The notes under the pieces are model-generated. The model worked only from the letters and a program-made list of their open reading frames with translations. It made no database searches and was not told the origin of the DNA. A DNA stretch of 64,000 bases, taken from Planctomycetota bacterium (lineage in GTDB: Bacteria; Planctomycetota; GCA-002687715; DRQF01). The number at the start of each line of letters is the position of its first letter. The first letter of the stretch is position 1. The position numbers were made by a program, and so were the translations under genes. Location: contig JACKGY010000012.1 in the NCBI GenBank assembly GCA_020639295.1, positions 13,466 to 77,465 on the forward strand, given 5' to 3'. This document shows, piece after piece, positions 26,757 through 36,148 of the stretch.

Positions 26757-28391
26757 TCAGCGGGTGTAGAGCAGTTCCAGGCGGTTCGAGGCCCCGTAGG
26801 GGAAGTCGATCTGGAAGGCCTGCAGGTGGAAGGTCGTGCCGGCCACGTTCGGATTGCGCAGGGCCAGGGGGTAGGTCAGCTCACCGACGCCATTGAACAC
26901 GAAGGGGACCGAGTTGAGCAGGTTGACCGGGTCGATCGCCAGGTAGAGCGGCAGGATATCGATCATGCTGTCGATCGGCGCCAGGCTCAGGCCCATGATG
27001 CCGTTGGCGAAGGGCGCGGCACCGCTGCAGACGAAGCCGCCGAAGCTCGGGTCGGCGAGCGGCACGTCGACCCAGCTCAGGCTCAAGGGCTGGCCGCCGC
27101 CGGAAGCTCCGTACTCGCGGTTGCCGGCGATCGAGAACTGGGCCATGCCGCTGGCCTGGACGCCCATCAGCAGCAGGGCGAGGTCGCCGATGCTGTTGCT
27201 GAGCAGCTCCGGGAAGCCGTCGCCGTTGACGTCGTTGATCATCGCCATCGAGCTGCCGATGACCTGGTTGCTGCGCCAGGGCAGGATGACCTTGAGCTGC
27301 GAGTAGTCGGCACCGTCGAAGACGACGATCTGCTCGGTGCCGAGCGCGCCGACCGCGAGGTCGTTGCTGCCGTTGGCGTTGAGATCGCGACCGAAGGCGA
27401 AGGACCGGCCAAACTCGGTGCCGCCGTTCAGGGTCTCGAGCGTCGAGCCGTCGAGTCCGGAGATGATCCGGACCTGACCGATGCCGGGGGCGCCCACGGC
27501 GACGTCGTCGTGGCCATCCTGGTCGTAGTCACCGACGCCGATCAGCGCGGCGCCGAACCGACCGCCGGCCAGGCTACCGTTCGCGCCGCCGATCGGCGCT
27601 CCGGTCGCGCCGGAGTAGAACTTCACCACGCCGACGTCGGGCGACGAGGGCAGCGGAGTCGCGCCCGGAATGCCCACCGCGATGTCGTCGACGTTGTCGC
27701 CGTCGAGGTCACCGACGCCGGCCAGGCCGAGACCGGTGGTCCAGTCGACGATCGCCACGCTCGGGTTGATGACGCGCACCAGGCCGCGCGTGGCGGCGTT
27801 GCGGATCTTCAGGGTCGGCGGTCCACCGATGCCGGCGAGACGCTCGACGTAGACGATGTCGCGCTTGCCATCGCCGGTGACGTCGCCGATCGACTCGAGC
27901 TGTCGACCCGCGTGCGCCTGCGGCTGCGCGCCGAAGATGAAGTCGAGGACGACGCCGTTCGAACCGGAGACGAAGGAGACCAGACCGAGGTTGTTCGCGG
28001 AGCCGCCGAGGCTGAAGTCGGGGGTGCCGGCCGCGAAGTCGTTGATGCCGTCACCGTTGATGTCGTCGAGCGGCGCGACGGCGGTTCCGAAGCGCGAGCC
28101 GATCTGCGGCCCCCAATGCGGCACGATGATCGAACCGTCGAGACCGGAGACGATCGCGGTGCGACCGGTGCCGATGACCGGGCCGAAACCGAAGTCGACG
28201 TAATCGACCGATTTGCCCACGACGACGTCGTCGATGCCGTCGCCGTTGATGTCGCCGATGGTCTTGATCACTTCCGCCGAGACGGGACTCGATTCGGGGG
28301 CCAGCCAGTCGGCGCGCAGAGGCAGCTGCGCGAGGGACGATCCGGCGAGGATCGCGAAACAGATGGTCAGAAGGGCGCACTTCCGGCGCAT
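26757..28391 (-). CDS. Secreted FG-GAP beta-propeller protein with shared C-terminal module
   Basis: A 544-residue exported protein (signal peptide residues 1-21, ending SLAQ). It contains about seven FG-GAP/integrin-alpha-like blades with calcium loops: GDINGDGIDDVVVG, DDINGDGINDFAAG, GDVTGDGKRDIVYV, GDLDGDNVDDIAVG, GDYDQDGHDDVAVG, RDLNANGSNDLAVG and NDVNGDGFPELLSN. The last ~110 residues form a separate module (LAIDPVNLLNS, LALRNPNVAGTTFHLQAF, ending SNRLELLYTR) that recurs in the protein at 49223-50884. Likely a surface protein; ligand unknown. GGAGAACGAG precedes the ATG. Confidence 0.88.
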   Translation of the reverse strand: MRRKCALLTICFAILAGSSLAQLPLRADWLAPESSPVSAEVIKTIGDINGDGIDDVVVGKSVDYVDFGFGPVIGTGRTAIVSGLDGSIIVPHWGPQIGSRFGTAVAPLDDINGDGINDFAAGTPDFSLGGSANNLGLVSFVSGSNGVVLDFIFGAQPQAHAGRQLESIGDVTGDGKRDIVYVERLAGIGGPPTLKIRNAATRGLVRVINPSVAIVDWTTGLGLAGVGDLDGDNVDDIAVGIPGATPLPSSPDVGVVKFYSGATGAPIGGANGSLAGGRFGAALIGVGDYDQDGHDDVAVGAPGIGQVRIISGLDGSTLETLNGGTEFGRSFAFGRDLNANGSNDLAVGALGTEQIVVFDGADYSQLKVILPWRSNQVIGSSMAMINDVNGDGFPELLSNSIGDLALLLMGVQASGMAQFSIAGNREYGASGGGQPLSLSWVDVPLADPSFGGFVCSGAAPFANGIMGLSLAPIDSMIDILPLYLAIDPVNLLNSVPFVFNGVGELTYPLALRNPNVAGTTFHLQAFQIDFPYGASNRLELLYTR

Positions 28392-28665
28392 GGCTCGTTC
28401 TCCGGGATGGGGTGTTTGGCACGCGGGGCCTGAAGAAGGGTGGCTTCGGGCCCGGAATGAGGGCGCATGTTAACCCAGGGGATCGGTTCAGTCACGACTC
28501 AACCCGGGACATCCTCGGCCTCCCGGGATCGCGCCTGCCGTCCCTGCCGCGCGATCCGCCGCTCGTTCGGCCGGGGAGCCCACCATCCCCGCGGCCGGGG
28601 AGCCGGCGGGCGATCCGGGCTAAGTCGCTTCTCCCGGCCCAGATCGGACGGCGCCCTCCTTCGGA
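28392..28665. other. Non-coding gap between two FG-GAP genes
   Basis: 274 bases without a plausible ORF. A TTAACA-type AT-rich spot near 28469-28475 could hold the -10 for the gene starting at 28391. Several CCGGGG and CCCGGG inverted segments occur (for example around 28511-28535), but no single clear terminator for the gene upstream stands out. Confidence 0.3.
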
Positions 28666-30357
28666 TCAGAGGGTGAAGCTGGTGATGACGTGGTTGGAGA
28701 CGAAGCTGAAGTCGCCCAGGGCGAGATCATAGGTCACGAAGGCGTGGTAGATGCTGATCCCAGCGGCCTGGACCGGGAGGTAGCCCGGCGGGATCGTGAG
28801 CTGCGCTCCGCCCCGGCCGAGGATGTCGAGATAGCCGGTCCAGTTGGCGATCGGATTGAGGGCGGGATCGGTCGTGCCCGCGAAGTAGGCATCGGGCACG
28901 AGCGGTACCAGCAGGCCATTGCTGGTCCCGATCCCGGGCGCGAAACCGGTGGCCGAGCCGATCACGAAGTAGGTGTTGCCGGCCTCGGCCGGGCCTGCGT
29001 TCAGACGGAAGTCGATCGTGCCACCGGCGCTGACCGAGATCAGATGCGGCGACGCGACCAGCGCCAGGTCGACCAGGGACCAGACCTCGCAGAGCCCGGC
29101 CTCGTCGTTCGCGCCCGGCACGTTCAGGGAACTCACGACGAGCTCGGGTCCACCATCGAAGTTGGCGTCGCCGAGGCCGCCGAGACCGATGCCGAAGTAC
29201 TGTCCGGACTGGGCACCGAAGAGCTGATCGATCAACGAGGCATCGAGGCCGGAGACGATGAAGACCCGACCGTTGTCGAAACCTCCGGCAGCATCGTCGG
29301 CCGGGGCGGAGATGGCGAAGTCGTCATGACCGTCACCATCCACGTCGCCGAGTCCGCAGACCGCCCAGCCGAAGGCGTCGTCGAAACCCGAACCGTAGGC
29401 GAAGAAGTCGATGCCGAAGAGGAGCGCGCCGGTCGCGCCCGAGAAGACGTCGACGAAGGGGTCCCAGCCGAGCGCCGGCGAGCCGTCATCGAAAGGCGAG
29501 CCCAGGGCGTAGTCGTCCACCCCGTCGCCATCGAGGTCGCCGAGGCGAGCGGCGGTGAGACCGAGGTACTCCTGGCCGAAATAGGGCAAGTGGATGCGCA
29601 GCTGCGAGTGGTCGCTGCCCGAGCGGATGGTGACGAAGTTGTTCAGGCCACCGATGTCGCCGATACCCATGATGGCGTAGTCGTCATGGCCATCGCCATC
29701 GAGATCGCCCAGCCCGGTGACGCTGCCGCCGATGCCGGCACCGCCCGGACTGCCGCCGAAGACCTTGAGGATCGAGGCGTCCCAACCCGATCGCACCACG
29801 ACGTAGCCGCCGTCGCTGGTGAGGTAGGAGGGCTCGAACAGACCGTTGTCGCCGACCGCGCTGTAGATGAAATCGGGATAGCCATCGCCATCCACGTCAC
29901 CGCAGCCATCGACGTCCCAGCCGAGCATGTCGCCGGCGCCGTCGCCATCGACGTCGTCCTGGCCGAGTTCATACCAGAGCATGCTGCCATCGGCCCCCGA
30001 GTGCAGGCTGACCAGACCGGCGTAGCCGTAGTAGTCGATCAGATAGGGCTGGCCGAGGATGAAGTCGTCGATGCCGTCACCATCGAGGTCGCCGACGCGC
30101 CGCGGTTCCGCGGCGAATTCGGGGGTGCTGATCGACCAGAGGATCTCGCCGGTCTGACCCGAGATGCCGAAGACGAAGCCGTAGCAGGACAGCAACCAGT
30201 CATCGACCGGGTCGGCATCGAGTCGAAGCGGATTCGAGACGCCGTAGCACCAATCGTAGGAGTTGCCCTCGAAGGCATAGAGGGTGGACTGCGCCCCGAG
30301 CGGGCGCATGAGGACGGCCAGCAGCAGGAGCAGGGCGATGCGGCTGAAGGAGAACAT
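28666..30357 (-). CDS. Secreted FG-GAP beta-propeller protein
   Basis: A 563-residue exported protein (signal peptide residues 1-22, ending LGAQ). Six or more FG-GAP blades with Asp/Gly calcium loops are visible: GDLDGDGIDDFILG, GDVDGDGYPDFIYS, GDLDGDGHDDYAIM, GDLDGDGVDDYALG, GDVDGDGHDDFAIS and GDANFDGGPELVVS. The C-terminal ~120 residues are a different module from the neighbour's (ISVSAGGTIDFRLNAGPAEAGNTYFVIG...), ending VITSFTL. A possible TG-A-TACCAT promoter lies nine bases before the ATG. Likely a surface or extracellular protein; function unknown. Confidence 0.87.
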   Translation of the reverse strand: MFSFSRIALLLLLAVLMRPLGAQSTLYAFEGNSYDWCYGVSNPLRLDADPVDDWLLSCYGFVFGISGQTGEILWSISTPEFAAEPRRVGDLDGDGIDDFILGQPYLIDYYGYAGLVSLHSGADGSMLWYELGQDDVDGDGAGDMLGWDVDGCGDVDGDGYPDFIYSAVGDNGLFEPSYLTSDGGYVVVRSGWDASILKVFGGSPGGAGIGGSVTGLGDLDGDGHDDYAIMGIGDIGGLNNFVTIRSGSDHSQLRIHLPYFGQEYLGLTAARLGDLDGDGVDDYALGSPFDDGSPALGWDPFVDVFSGATGALLFGIDFFAYGSGFDDAFGWAVCGLGDVDGDGHDDFAISAPADDAAGGFDNGRVFIVSGLDASLIDQLFGAQSGQYFGIGLGGLGDANFDGGPELVVSSLNVPGANDEAGLCEVWSLVDLALVASPHLISVSAGGTIDFRLNAGPAEAGNTYFVIGSATGFAPGIGTSNGLLVPLVPDAYFAGTTDPALNPIANWTGYLDILGRGGAQLTIPPGYLPVQAAGISIYHAFVTYDLALGDFSFVSNHVITSFTL

Positions 30358-30395
30358 GGCGCGCGGATGGTATCACCCGCGCGCCAGCTCCTGCC

Positions 30396-31691
30396 TCATG
30401 AATAAAAATGCGTCATCACCCGGGTCATCAGCTCGGGGTCGCGCGAGCCGCCCATCTCCCGCGCGGAGTGCATCGAGAGCATGGGGTTGCCGACGTCGAC
30501 CGCGGCGACACCCAGCCGCGTGGTGATGAGAGGACCGATGGTCGAGCCGCAGCCGAGATCGGAGCGCATGACGAAGTCCTGCACCGGCACCTCGACCTCG
30601 CGACAGAGCCTGATGAAGGCCGCCGTGCTCTCGGCCTGGGTCGCGTAGCGGGCGTTGGCGTTGGTCTTCACCACGGGCCCGGCGTTGATGCGCGGCATGT
30701 GCCGGTCATCGTGCCGGTCGGCGTAGTTCGGATGCACGGCATGCGCCATGTCGGCCGAGATCATCAGGGAACGTGCCCGTGCGCGGGTCCAGGCCTCGTG
30801 ACCGCCGCCTGCCTTCTCGACCAGACGCAGGAGAACGTCTTCGAGGAAGGACCCGGCCGCACCCTGATTGGTCCCCGAACCGATCTCCTCGTTGTCGTAG
30901 AAGGCGACCAGCCGGGTCGCGGCCACCGGCTTCGCCGCCGCCGCGATGAGCGCGCCGAGCCCGGCATGACAGCTCGCGAGGTTGTCGAGCCGCGGGGCGA
31001 AGATGAAGTCGCCACCGAGACCTCCGATCGTCGGCCGCTCGACGGCATGGAACATCAGCTCGAAGGAGAGGATGTCCCGTCCCGAGGAGACGCCGACCTC
31101 GGCCGCCAGCCAGTCGCGGAAGGCGGGCTCGTCGCCGACCAGACCGCAGACCGGAGGCATGTGCTGCTGCGCGTTGAGCTTCAGGCCCTCGTCGTTGACC
31201 GCCCGGTTCAGGTGGATCGCGAGCTGCGGCACCCGGGCCAGCGGCCGGTCGACCCGGAGGAGTCGGGTCCGCGGGCCATCGGAATCGACCACGACCCGGC
31301 CGGAGAGGCCGAGGTCGCGGTCGGTCCAGGACGCCAGCAGCACGCCGCCGTAGATCTCGACGCCGAGCTGCCGGTAGCCCTGCTTCTCGTACTCACCCTG
31401 CGGTTTGATCCGCAGGTTCGGGCTGTCGGTGTGGGCACCGACCATGCGGAAGCCGGCCTCGGCGGGTGCCTCGGCGCCGACCACGAAGGCGACGATCGAC
31501 GAGTCGTTGCGGGTCACGTAGTGACGAGCACCGGGCTCGAGACGCCAGGATTCGCGTTCGTCGAGGCGGCCGAAGCCGGCCGCCTCGAGCCTGCGCATGG
31601 TCTCGGCGACCGCATGGAACGGGGAGGGGCTCGCCTCGATGTAGGCGAGCAGATCCTCGACCACGCGGCGCGCTTCGGCGCTCACACCCAT
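30396..31691 (-). CDS. apeB: M18 family aminopeptidase
   Basis: Dizinc M18 aminopeptidase (yeast Ape1/bacterial ApeB family), 431 residues. Conserved motifs are VGAHTDSPNLRIKP (metal His/Asp), YGGVLLASWTDRDLGLSGRV, FYDNEEIGSGTNQGA (catalytic Glu pair), ISADMAHAVHPNYADRHD and SDLGCGSTIGP, with the final metal His in PMLSMHSARE. The start at ATG 31691 overlaps the glutamate dehydrogenase gene by ten bases, so the genes form an operon for peptide and amino-acid use. Longer frames run into that gene and were rejected. Confidence 0.93.
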   Translation of the reverse strand: MGVSAEARRVVEDLLAYIEASPSPFHAVAETMRRLEAAGFGRLDERESWRLEPGARHYVTRNDSSIVAFVVGAEAPAEAGFRMVGAHTDSPNLRIKPQGEYEKQGYRQLGVEIYGGVLLASWTDRDLGLSGRVVVDSDGPRTRLLRVDRPLARVPQLAIHLNRAVNDEGLKLNAQQHMPPVCGLVGDEPAFRDWLAAEVGVSSGRDILSFELMFHAVERPTIGGLGGDFIFAPRLDNLASCHAGLGALIAAAAKPVAATRLVAFYDNEEIGSGTNQGAAGSFLEDVLLRLVEKAGGGHEAWTRARARSLMISADMAHAVHPNYADRHDDRHMPRINAGPVVKTNANARYATQAESTAAFIRLCREVEVPVQDFVMRSDLGCGSTIGPLITTRLGVAAVDVGNPMLSMHSAREMGGSRDPELMTRVMTHFYS

Positions 31692-32968
31692 CCACGAATC
31701 TCCATCGCCCGCGCGACGCGCCGCACCGCGACGATGTAGGCGGCGATGCGCATGTTGCACTCGTACTGCTTGTGCGCGGCATAGACGTCGTGGAAGGCCT
31801 TGGTCATCTTGGTGTCGAGGCGCTCATGGACCTCCTCGATCGACCAGAAGTAGTTGGCGCCGTTCTGCACCTGCTCGAAGTACGAAACGGTGACGCCACC
31901 GGCGTTGGCCAGGAAGTCCGGGATGACGAAGGTCTTCTGGGCGCAGAGGATGCTGTCGCCGTCGGGCGTGGTCGGGCCGTTGGCCAGCTCGCAGCTGATC
32001 TTGGCCTTGATGCGCGGCGCGTTGTCGCCGGTGATCACGTTCTCGAGAGCCGAGGGGAAGATCACGTCGACCTTGAGCTCGAGGAGCTCGGCGTTGCTGA
32101 TCGGCTTGGCGCCCGGGAAACCGACGACGCTACCCGTGGCCATCTTGTGCTCGAGGAGGTGCTGCGGCTCGAAGCCGGCCTCGTTGTAGACACCGCCCTT
32201 CGAGTCGGAGACGGCGACCAGCTTGTTGCTCTCGCCGAGCAACTCCTTCATCAGCACGGCGGCGTGCTGACCGGCGTTGCCGAAGCCCTGGATGGCGTAG
32301 GTGTTCTTGTCCTGCGGCATGCCGAGGAGCTTGAGCGCCTCGCGGGTGCAGTAGATGCCGCCACGCGCGGTCGCGTCGCCACGGCCCTGCGAGCCACCCA
32401 CCTCGAGCGGCTTGCCGGTGAAGGCGCCGGGCTCGTTGAAGCCCTTCTGCCAGTAGTACTCGTCCATCATCCAGGCCATGATCTGCGGCGTGGTGTAGAC
32501 GTCGGGCGCCGGCACGTCCTTGTCGAGGCCGATGATGCGGCCGACCTGGCGCACGTACTGGCGCGAGAGCCGCTCGAGCTCGCCGGTGGAGAGGGACTTC
32601 GGATCGCAGATGATGCCACCCTTGCCGCCGCCGAGCGGGATGTCGACGACCGCGGTCTTCCAGGTCATCCAGGCCGCGAGGGCGCGGACGGTGTCGATCG
32701 TCTCGTCCGGATGGAAGCGGATGCCACCCTTGTTCGGGCCGCGCGCGTCGTTGTACTGGACGCGGAAGCCCTTGAAGACCTTCACCTTGCCATCGTCCAT
32801 ACGCACCGGCAGGGTGACGTGGAGCTCACGGAGCGGCTCCATCAGGGTCGCCAGCGTACCGGGGGCGAGCTTGAGGTACTTGTTCGCCTCCTGGAGCTGG
32901 GCCTGCGCGATCTTGAAAGGGTTCTTGCGGTGTTCTTCGATCGCCTTGAGGTCGACTGGATCGGTCAT
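31682..32968 (-). CDS. gdhA: Glu/Leu/Phe/Val-type dehydrogenase (glutamate dehydrogenase)
   Basis: Oxidative deamination of glutamate to 2-oxoglutarate, 428 residues. The catalytic domain includes YNDARGPNKGGIRFHP and KTAVVDIPLGGGKGGIICDP with the active-site lysine, then DVPAPDVYT. The Rossmann domain has IQGFGNAGQHAAVLM. The C-terminus includes ELANGPTTPDGD and VIPDFLANAGGVTVSYFEQVQN. All are hallmarks of bacterial catabolic GDH. Cofactor preference cannot be read reliably. It is the first gene of a two-gene operon with the M18 aminopeptidase and lies divergent from htrA. Confidence 0.93.
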   Translation of the reverse strand: MTDPVDLKAIEEHRKNPFKIAQAQLQEANKYLKLAPGTLATLMEPLRELHVTLPVRMDDGKVKVFKGFRVQYNDARGPNKGGIRFHPDETIDTVRALAAWMTWKTAVVDIPLGGGKGGIICDPKSLSTGELERLSRQYVRQVGRIIGLDKDVPAPDVYTTPQIMAWMMDEYYWQKGFNEPGAFTGKPLEVGGSQGRGDATARGGIYCTREALKLLGMPQDKNTYAIQGFGNAGQHAAVLMKELLGESNKLVAVSDSKGGVYNEAGFEPQHLLEHKMATGSVVGFPGAKPISNAELLELKVDVIFPSALENVITGDNAPRIKAKISCELANGPTTPDGDSILCAQKTFVIPDFLANAGGVTVSYFEQVQNGANYFWSIEEVHERLDTKMTKAFHDVYAAHKQYECNMRIAAYIVAVRRVARAMEIRGWV

Positions 32969-33187
32969 GTCTTGGCCCTTTCTTGTCGGGCGTCACCGTA
33001 CTTTCGGGTGGCGTTGGGCCCGGGTCAACCTTGCGGCTGCCCGGTATCCGGGGAAAGAATGGGTCTCGCGCGGCCGAAGCGCGTATTCCACGACGCGGAT
33101 CGACCGGACTCGCGAGCCGATGCTCGAACGCCAGTTCGGGCACCGTCCAGGTCGGAGACGAGGTCCGCCTGAGGTCGGGAGGTGGAG

Positions 33188-34327
<1,140 letters not shown>

Positions 34328-34343
34328 GTCCGGCAGGATCCCC

Positions 34344-34920
34344 GCCTCGGAGCGCCGGCTGCCCAGCCGGCAGGGAGGAAGAAGCGGAGCAGGCGCTCCG
34401 CGGTCCTCGAGGAGGGGGCGCACAGGGTCCGACGGGAAAGGACCGCGCAGCGCCCGCTGCGCCTCCGAGCCCCGACCAGTCCAGGGCAAGGACTACTAGG
34501 CCAGCCAGCGGCTGGCGCCTCGGAGCGCCGGCTGCCCAGCCGGCAGGGAGGAAGAAGCGGAGCAGGCGCTCCGCGGTCCTCGAGGAGGGGGCGCACAGGG
34601 TCCGACGGGAAAGGACCCTGCAGCGCCCGCTGCGCCTCCGAGCCCCGACCAGTCCAGGGCAAGGACCACCAGGCCAGCCAGCGGCTGGCGCCTCGGAGCG
34701 CCGGCTGCCCAGCCGGCAGGTCCGCCGGCCGCTGGCCGGCGCTTCGTCGAGGTGTCCGAGAGGACGACGATTCCGAGTGCGGAGAGGTTGCCGTCGCGAA
34801 GGCACGCAACCGGCGAGTTCGACTAGGCCAGCCAGCGGCTGGCGCTCCGGAGCGCCTCCGAACCCCGACCAGTCCAGGGCAAGGACCACTAGGCCAGCCA
34901 GCGGCTGACGATCCGGTCGG
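34344..34920. repeat. Repeat island: two 173-bp tandem units plus fragments
   Basis: Two near-identical 173-bp units start at 34344 and 34517, and a partial third starts at 34690. Further fragments run to about 34910. Each unit contains GCCGGCTG-CC-CAGCCGGC, GCGGAGC-AGGC-GCTCCGC and GCCAGCC-AGC-GGCTGGC hairpins. The first and third are shared with the array at 24849, in the same orientation. It fills the convergent junction of htrA and the unknown membrane gene. No gene is visible. Confidence 0.9.
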
Positions 34921-34931
34921 CGCCGCGGCGG

Positions 34932-35492
34932 TCAGCGCTTCGGCAGGGCCAGCCGGTCGGCCAGGGCGGGAGCACAGGTCGTCCAGGAACGGCCCCTGAG
35001 ATCGAGCTTCCAGTCCCCGGCCGAGCCCTCGAGGCCGGCGAGGTCCGTCGTCTCCACCCGACCGTCCTGGCGTCGGATCACCACCAGCCGAGCGGTTTCC
35101 GGGCTGGACCGGAGCGGCAGGATCACGAGCCCGACGGCACGGCTCTCCGCCGGGAAGCTGGCCCTGGAGTCGCGGGCGGCGCGCGGGTTGTCGGTGGAAC
35201 CGCCGAGGCGCTTCACCGGGAAGTTGTGGTCCAGGAGCCGGTCCTCGTCGCGCTCGAGGAGACCGACGAAATGGGTGTCCTCGGGCAGTCCGACCAGCCG
35301 CAGCTCGTAGACGTCCGGGCTCAGGAAATGGTCGATCAGGACGACGGCCGCGAACAGGACGACCACCGCGAACAGGATCAGGTAGAGCTTCGAAAACAGT
35401 TTGAGGGGCGCGACGATCCGGTCGAAGGCGGTCGGCGGGGCGTGGGGATCGAAACGGGGCTTGGTCCGGTGGATGGGGCTTCCTTCGCTCAT
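34932..35492 (-). CDS. Single-pass membrane protein of unknown function
   Basis: A 186-residue protein with a cytoplasmic N-terminus of about 28 residues and one hydrophobic helix (about residues 31-54, LKLFSKLYLILFAVVVLFAAVVLID). The exported domain of ~130 residues contains basic and hydrophobic beta-like stretches (YELRLVGLPEDTHFVGLLERD, VGLVILPLRSSPETARLVVIRR). I do not recognise a family. A GATAAT -10 candidate lies six bases before the ATG inside a GCGCGAT-T-ATCGCGC inverted repeat, suggesting a leaderless, repressor-controlled transcript. It is convergent with htrA. Confidence 0.65.
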   Translation of the reverse strand: MSEGSPIHRTKPRFDPHAPPTAFDRIVAPLKLFSKLYLILFAVVVLFAAVVLIDHFLSPDVYELRLVGLPEDTHFVGLLERDEDRLLDHNFPVKRLGGSTDNPRAARDSRASFPAESRAVGLVILPLRSSPETARLVVIRRQDGRVETTDLAGLEGSAGDWKLDLRGRSWTTCAPALADRLALPKR

Positions 35493-35493
35493 G

Positions 35494-35508
35494 GCGCGAT
35501 TATCGCGC
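35494..35508 (-). promoter_or_regulatory. Inverted repeat over a GATAAT -10 candidate
   Basis: GCGCGAT-T-ATCGCGC (35494-35508) contains GATAAT on the minus strand (35504-35499), six bases before the ATG at 35492. Candidate operator over a leaderless promoter. Confidence 0.35.
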
Positions 35509-35583
35509 TGAAGCGCCGAGCCTGCCAGTCCCGGCGGCGGTCAGGGAAGGTGGCACCGGGCCCGGAACGGGCAACCGGACACG

Positions 35584-35612
35584 AAAAAGCCCCGCGGCGA
35601 GACCGCGGGGCT
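35584..35612 (-). terminator. Intrinsic terminator of rpmB
   Basis: On the minus strand AGCCCCGCGG-TCTCG-CCGCGGGGCT is followed by TTTTCGT: a 10-bp stem, a five-base loop and a T-tract. It lies 37 bases after the rpmB stop. This is the best canonical rho-independent terminator in the window. Confidence 0.88.
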
Positions 35613-35648
35613 GCTCGTTCGTTCTCGGGGGCCGAAAGACCCCGCGGA

Positions 35649-35933
35649 TCAGGCGCGCTTGGCCTTCGGCGGCTTGACCAGACCGGCCTTGACCAGCACC
35701 GAGTAGGCGCCGTCGCGGTCCATGGTCTTCAGGGCCTTCGCGGTCATCCGGACGGTGACCCAGCGGTCGAGTTCCGGCACGTAGATGCGCTTCTTCTGGA
35801 GGTTGGGCTTGAAGGTCCGGAAGGCGATTCCGGTGGTCTTCTTACCGACACCGCCCTCGCGCTTGGCCTTGCCTCGGCGGGCGATCGTCTTGCCCGTCTT
35901 CGGGCCGGCTCCGGTGATCTGACACTTGGCCAT
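35649..35933 (-). CDS. rpmB: Ribosomal protein bL28
   Basis: A 94-residue 50S subunit protein. It begins MAKCQITGAGPKTGKTIARRG, continues with FKPNLQKKRIYVPELDRWVTVRMTAKALKTMDRDG and ends in a basic tail. This matches the bL28 pattern, including the conserved RTFKPNLQ and the C-terminal helix. Only one N-terminal cysteine is present, so the zinc-binding four-cysteine form is absent. It has its own promoter candidate (TGCTATCAT at 35970-35978) and a strong terminator, so it is probably monocistronic; rpmG is not adjacent. Confidence 0.95.
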   Translation of the reverse strand: MAKCQITGAGPKTGKTIARRGKAKREGGVGKKTTGIAFRTFKPNLQKKRIYVPELDRWVTVRMTAKALKTMDRDGAYSVLVKAGLVKPPKAKRA

Positions 35934-35969
35934 GGTTCTTCTCTTCGGTCCGTATTCAGATGGGCGCGG

Positions 35970-35978
35970 ATGATAGCA
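35970..35978 (-). promoter_or_regulatory. Extended -10 candidate TGCTATCAT for rpmB
   Basis: The minus strand carries TGC-TATCAT, a TGn-type extended -10, with a leader of about 30 bases before the rpmB ATG. Confidence 0.5.
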
Positions 35979-36148
35979 AGCGAACCGACCCCTTCAAGGG
36001 CCGGAACGAGCCGGAGGGCGCTCGGCCGCGACCGGCCCCGGCTCGACCCGCACGAAGCCGCAGCTTCCGCTCCAAGATCAATCAGAGCATGAGTTTGCGA
36101 CCTTGCCGTCAAGACCGGACTGTCCGGGGCGGACGGTAGAGTCCGCAG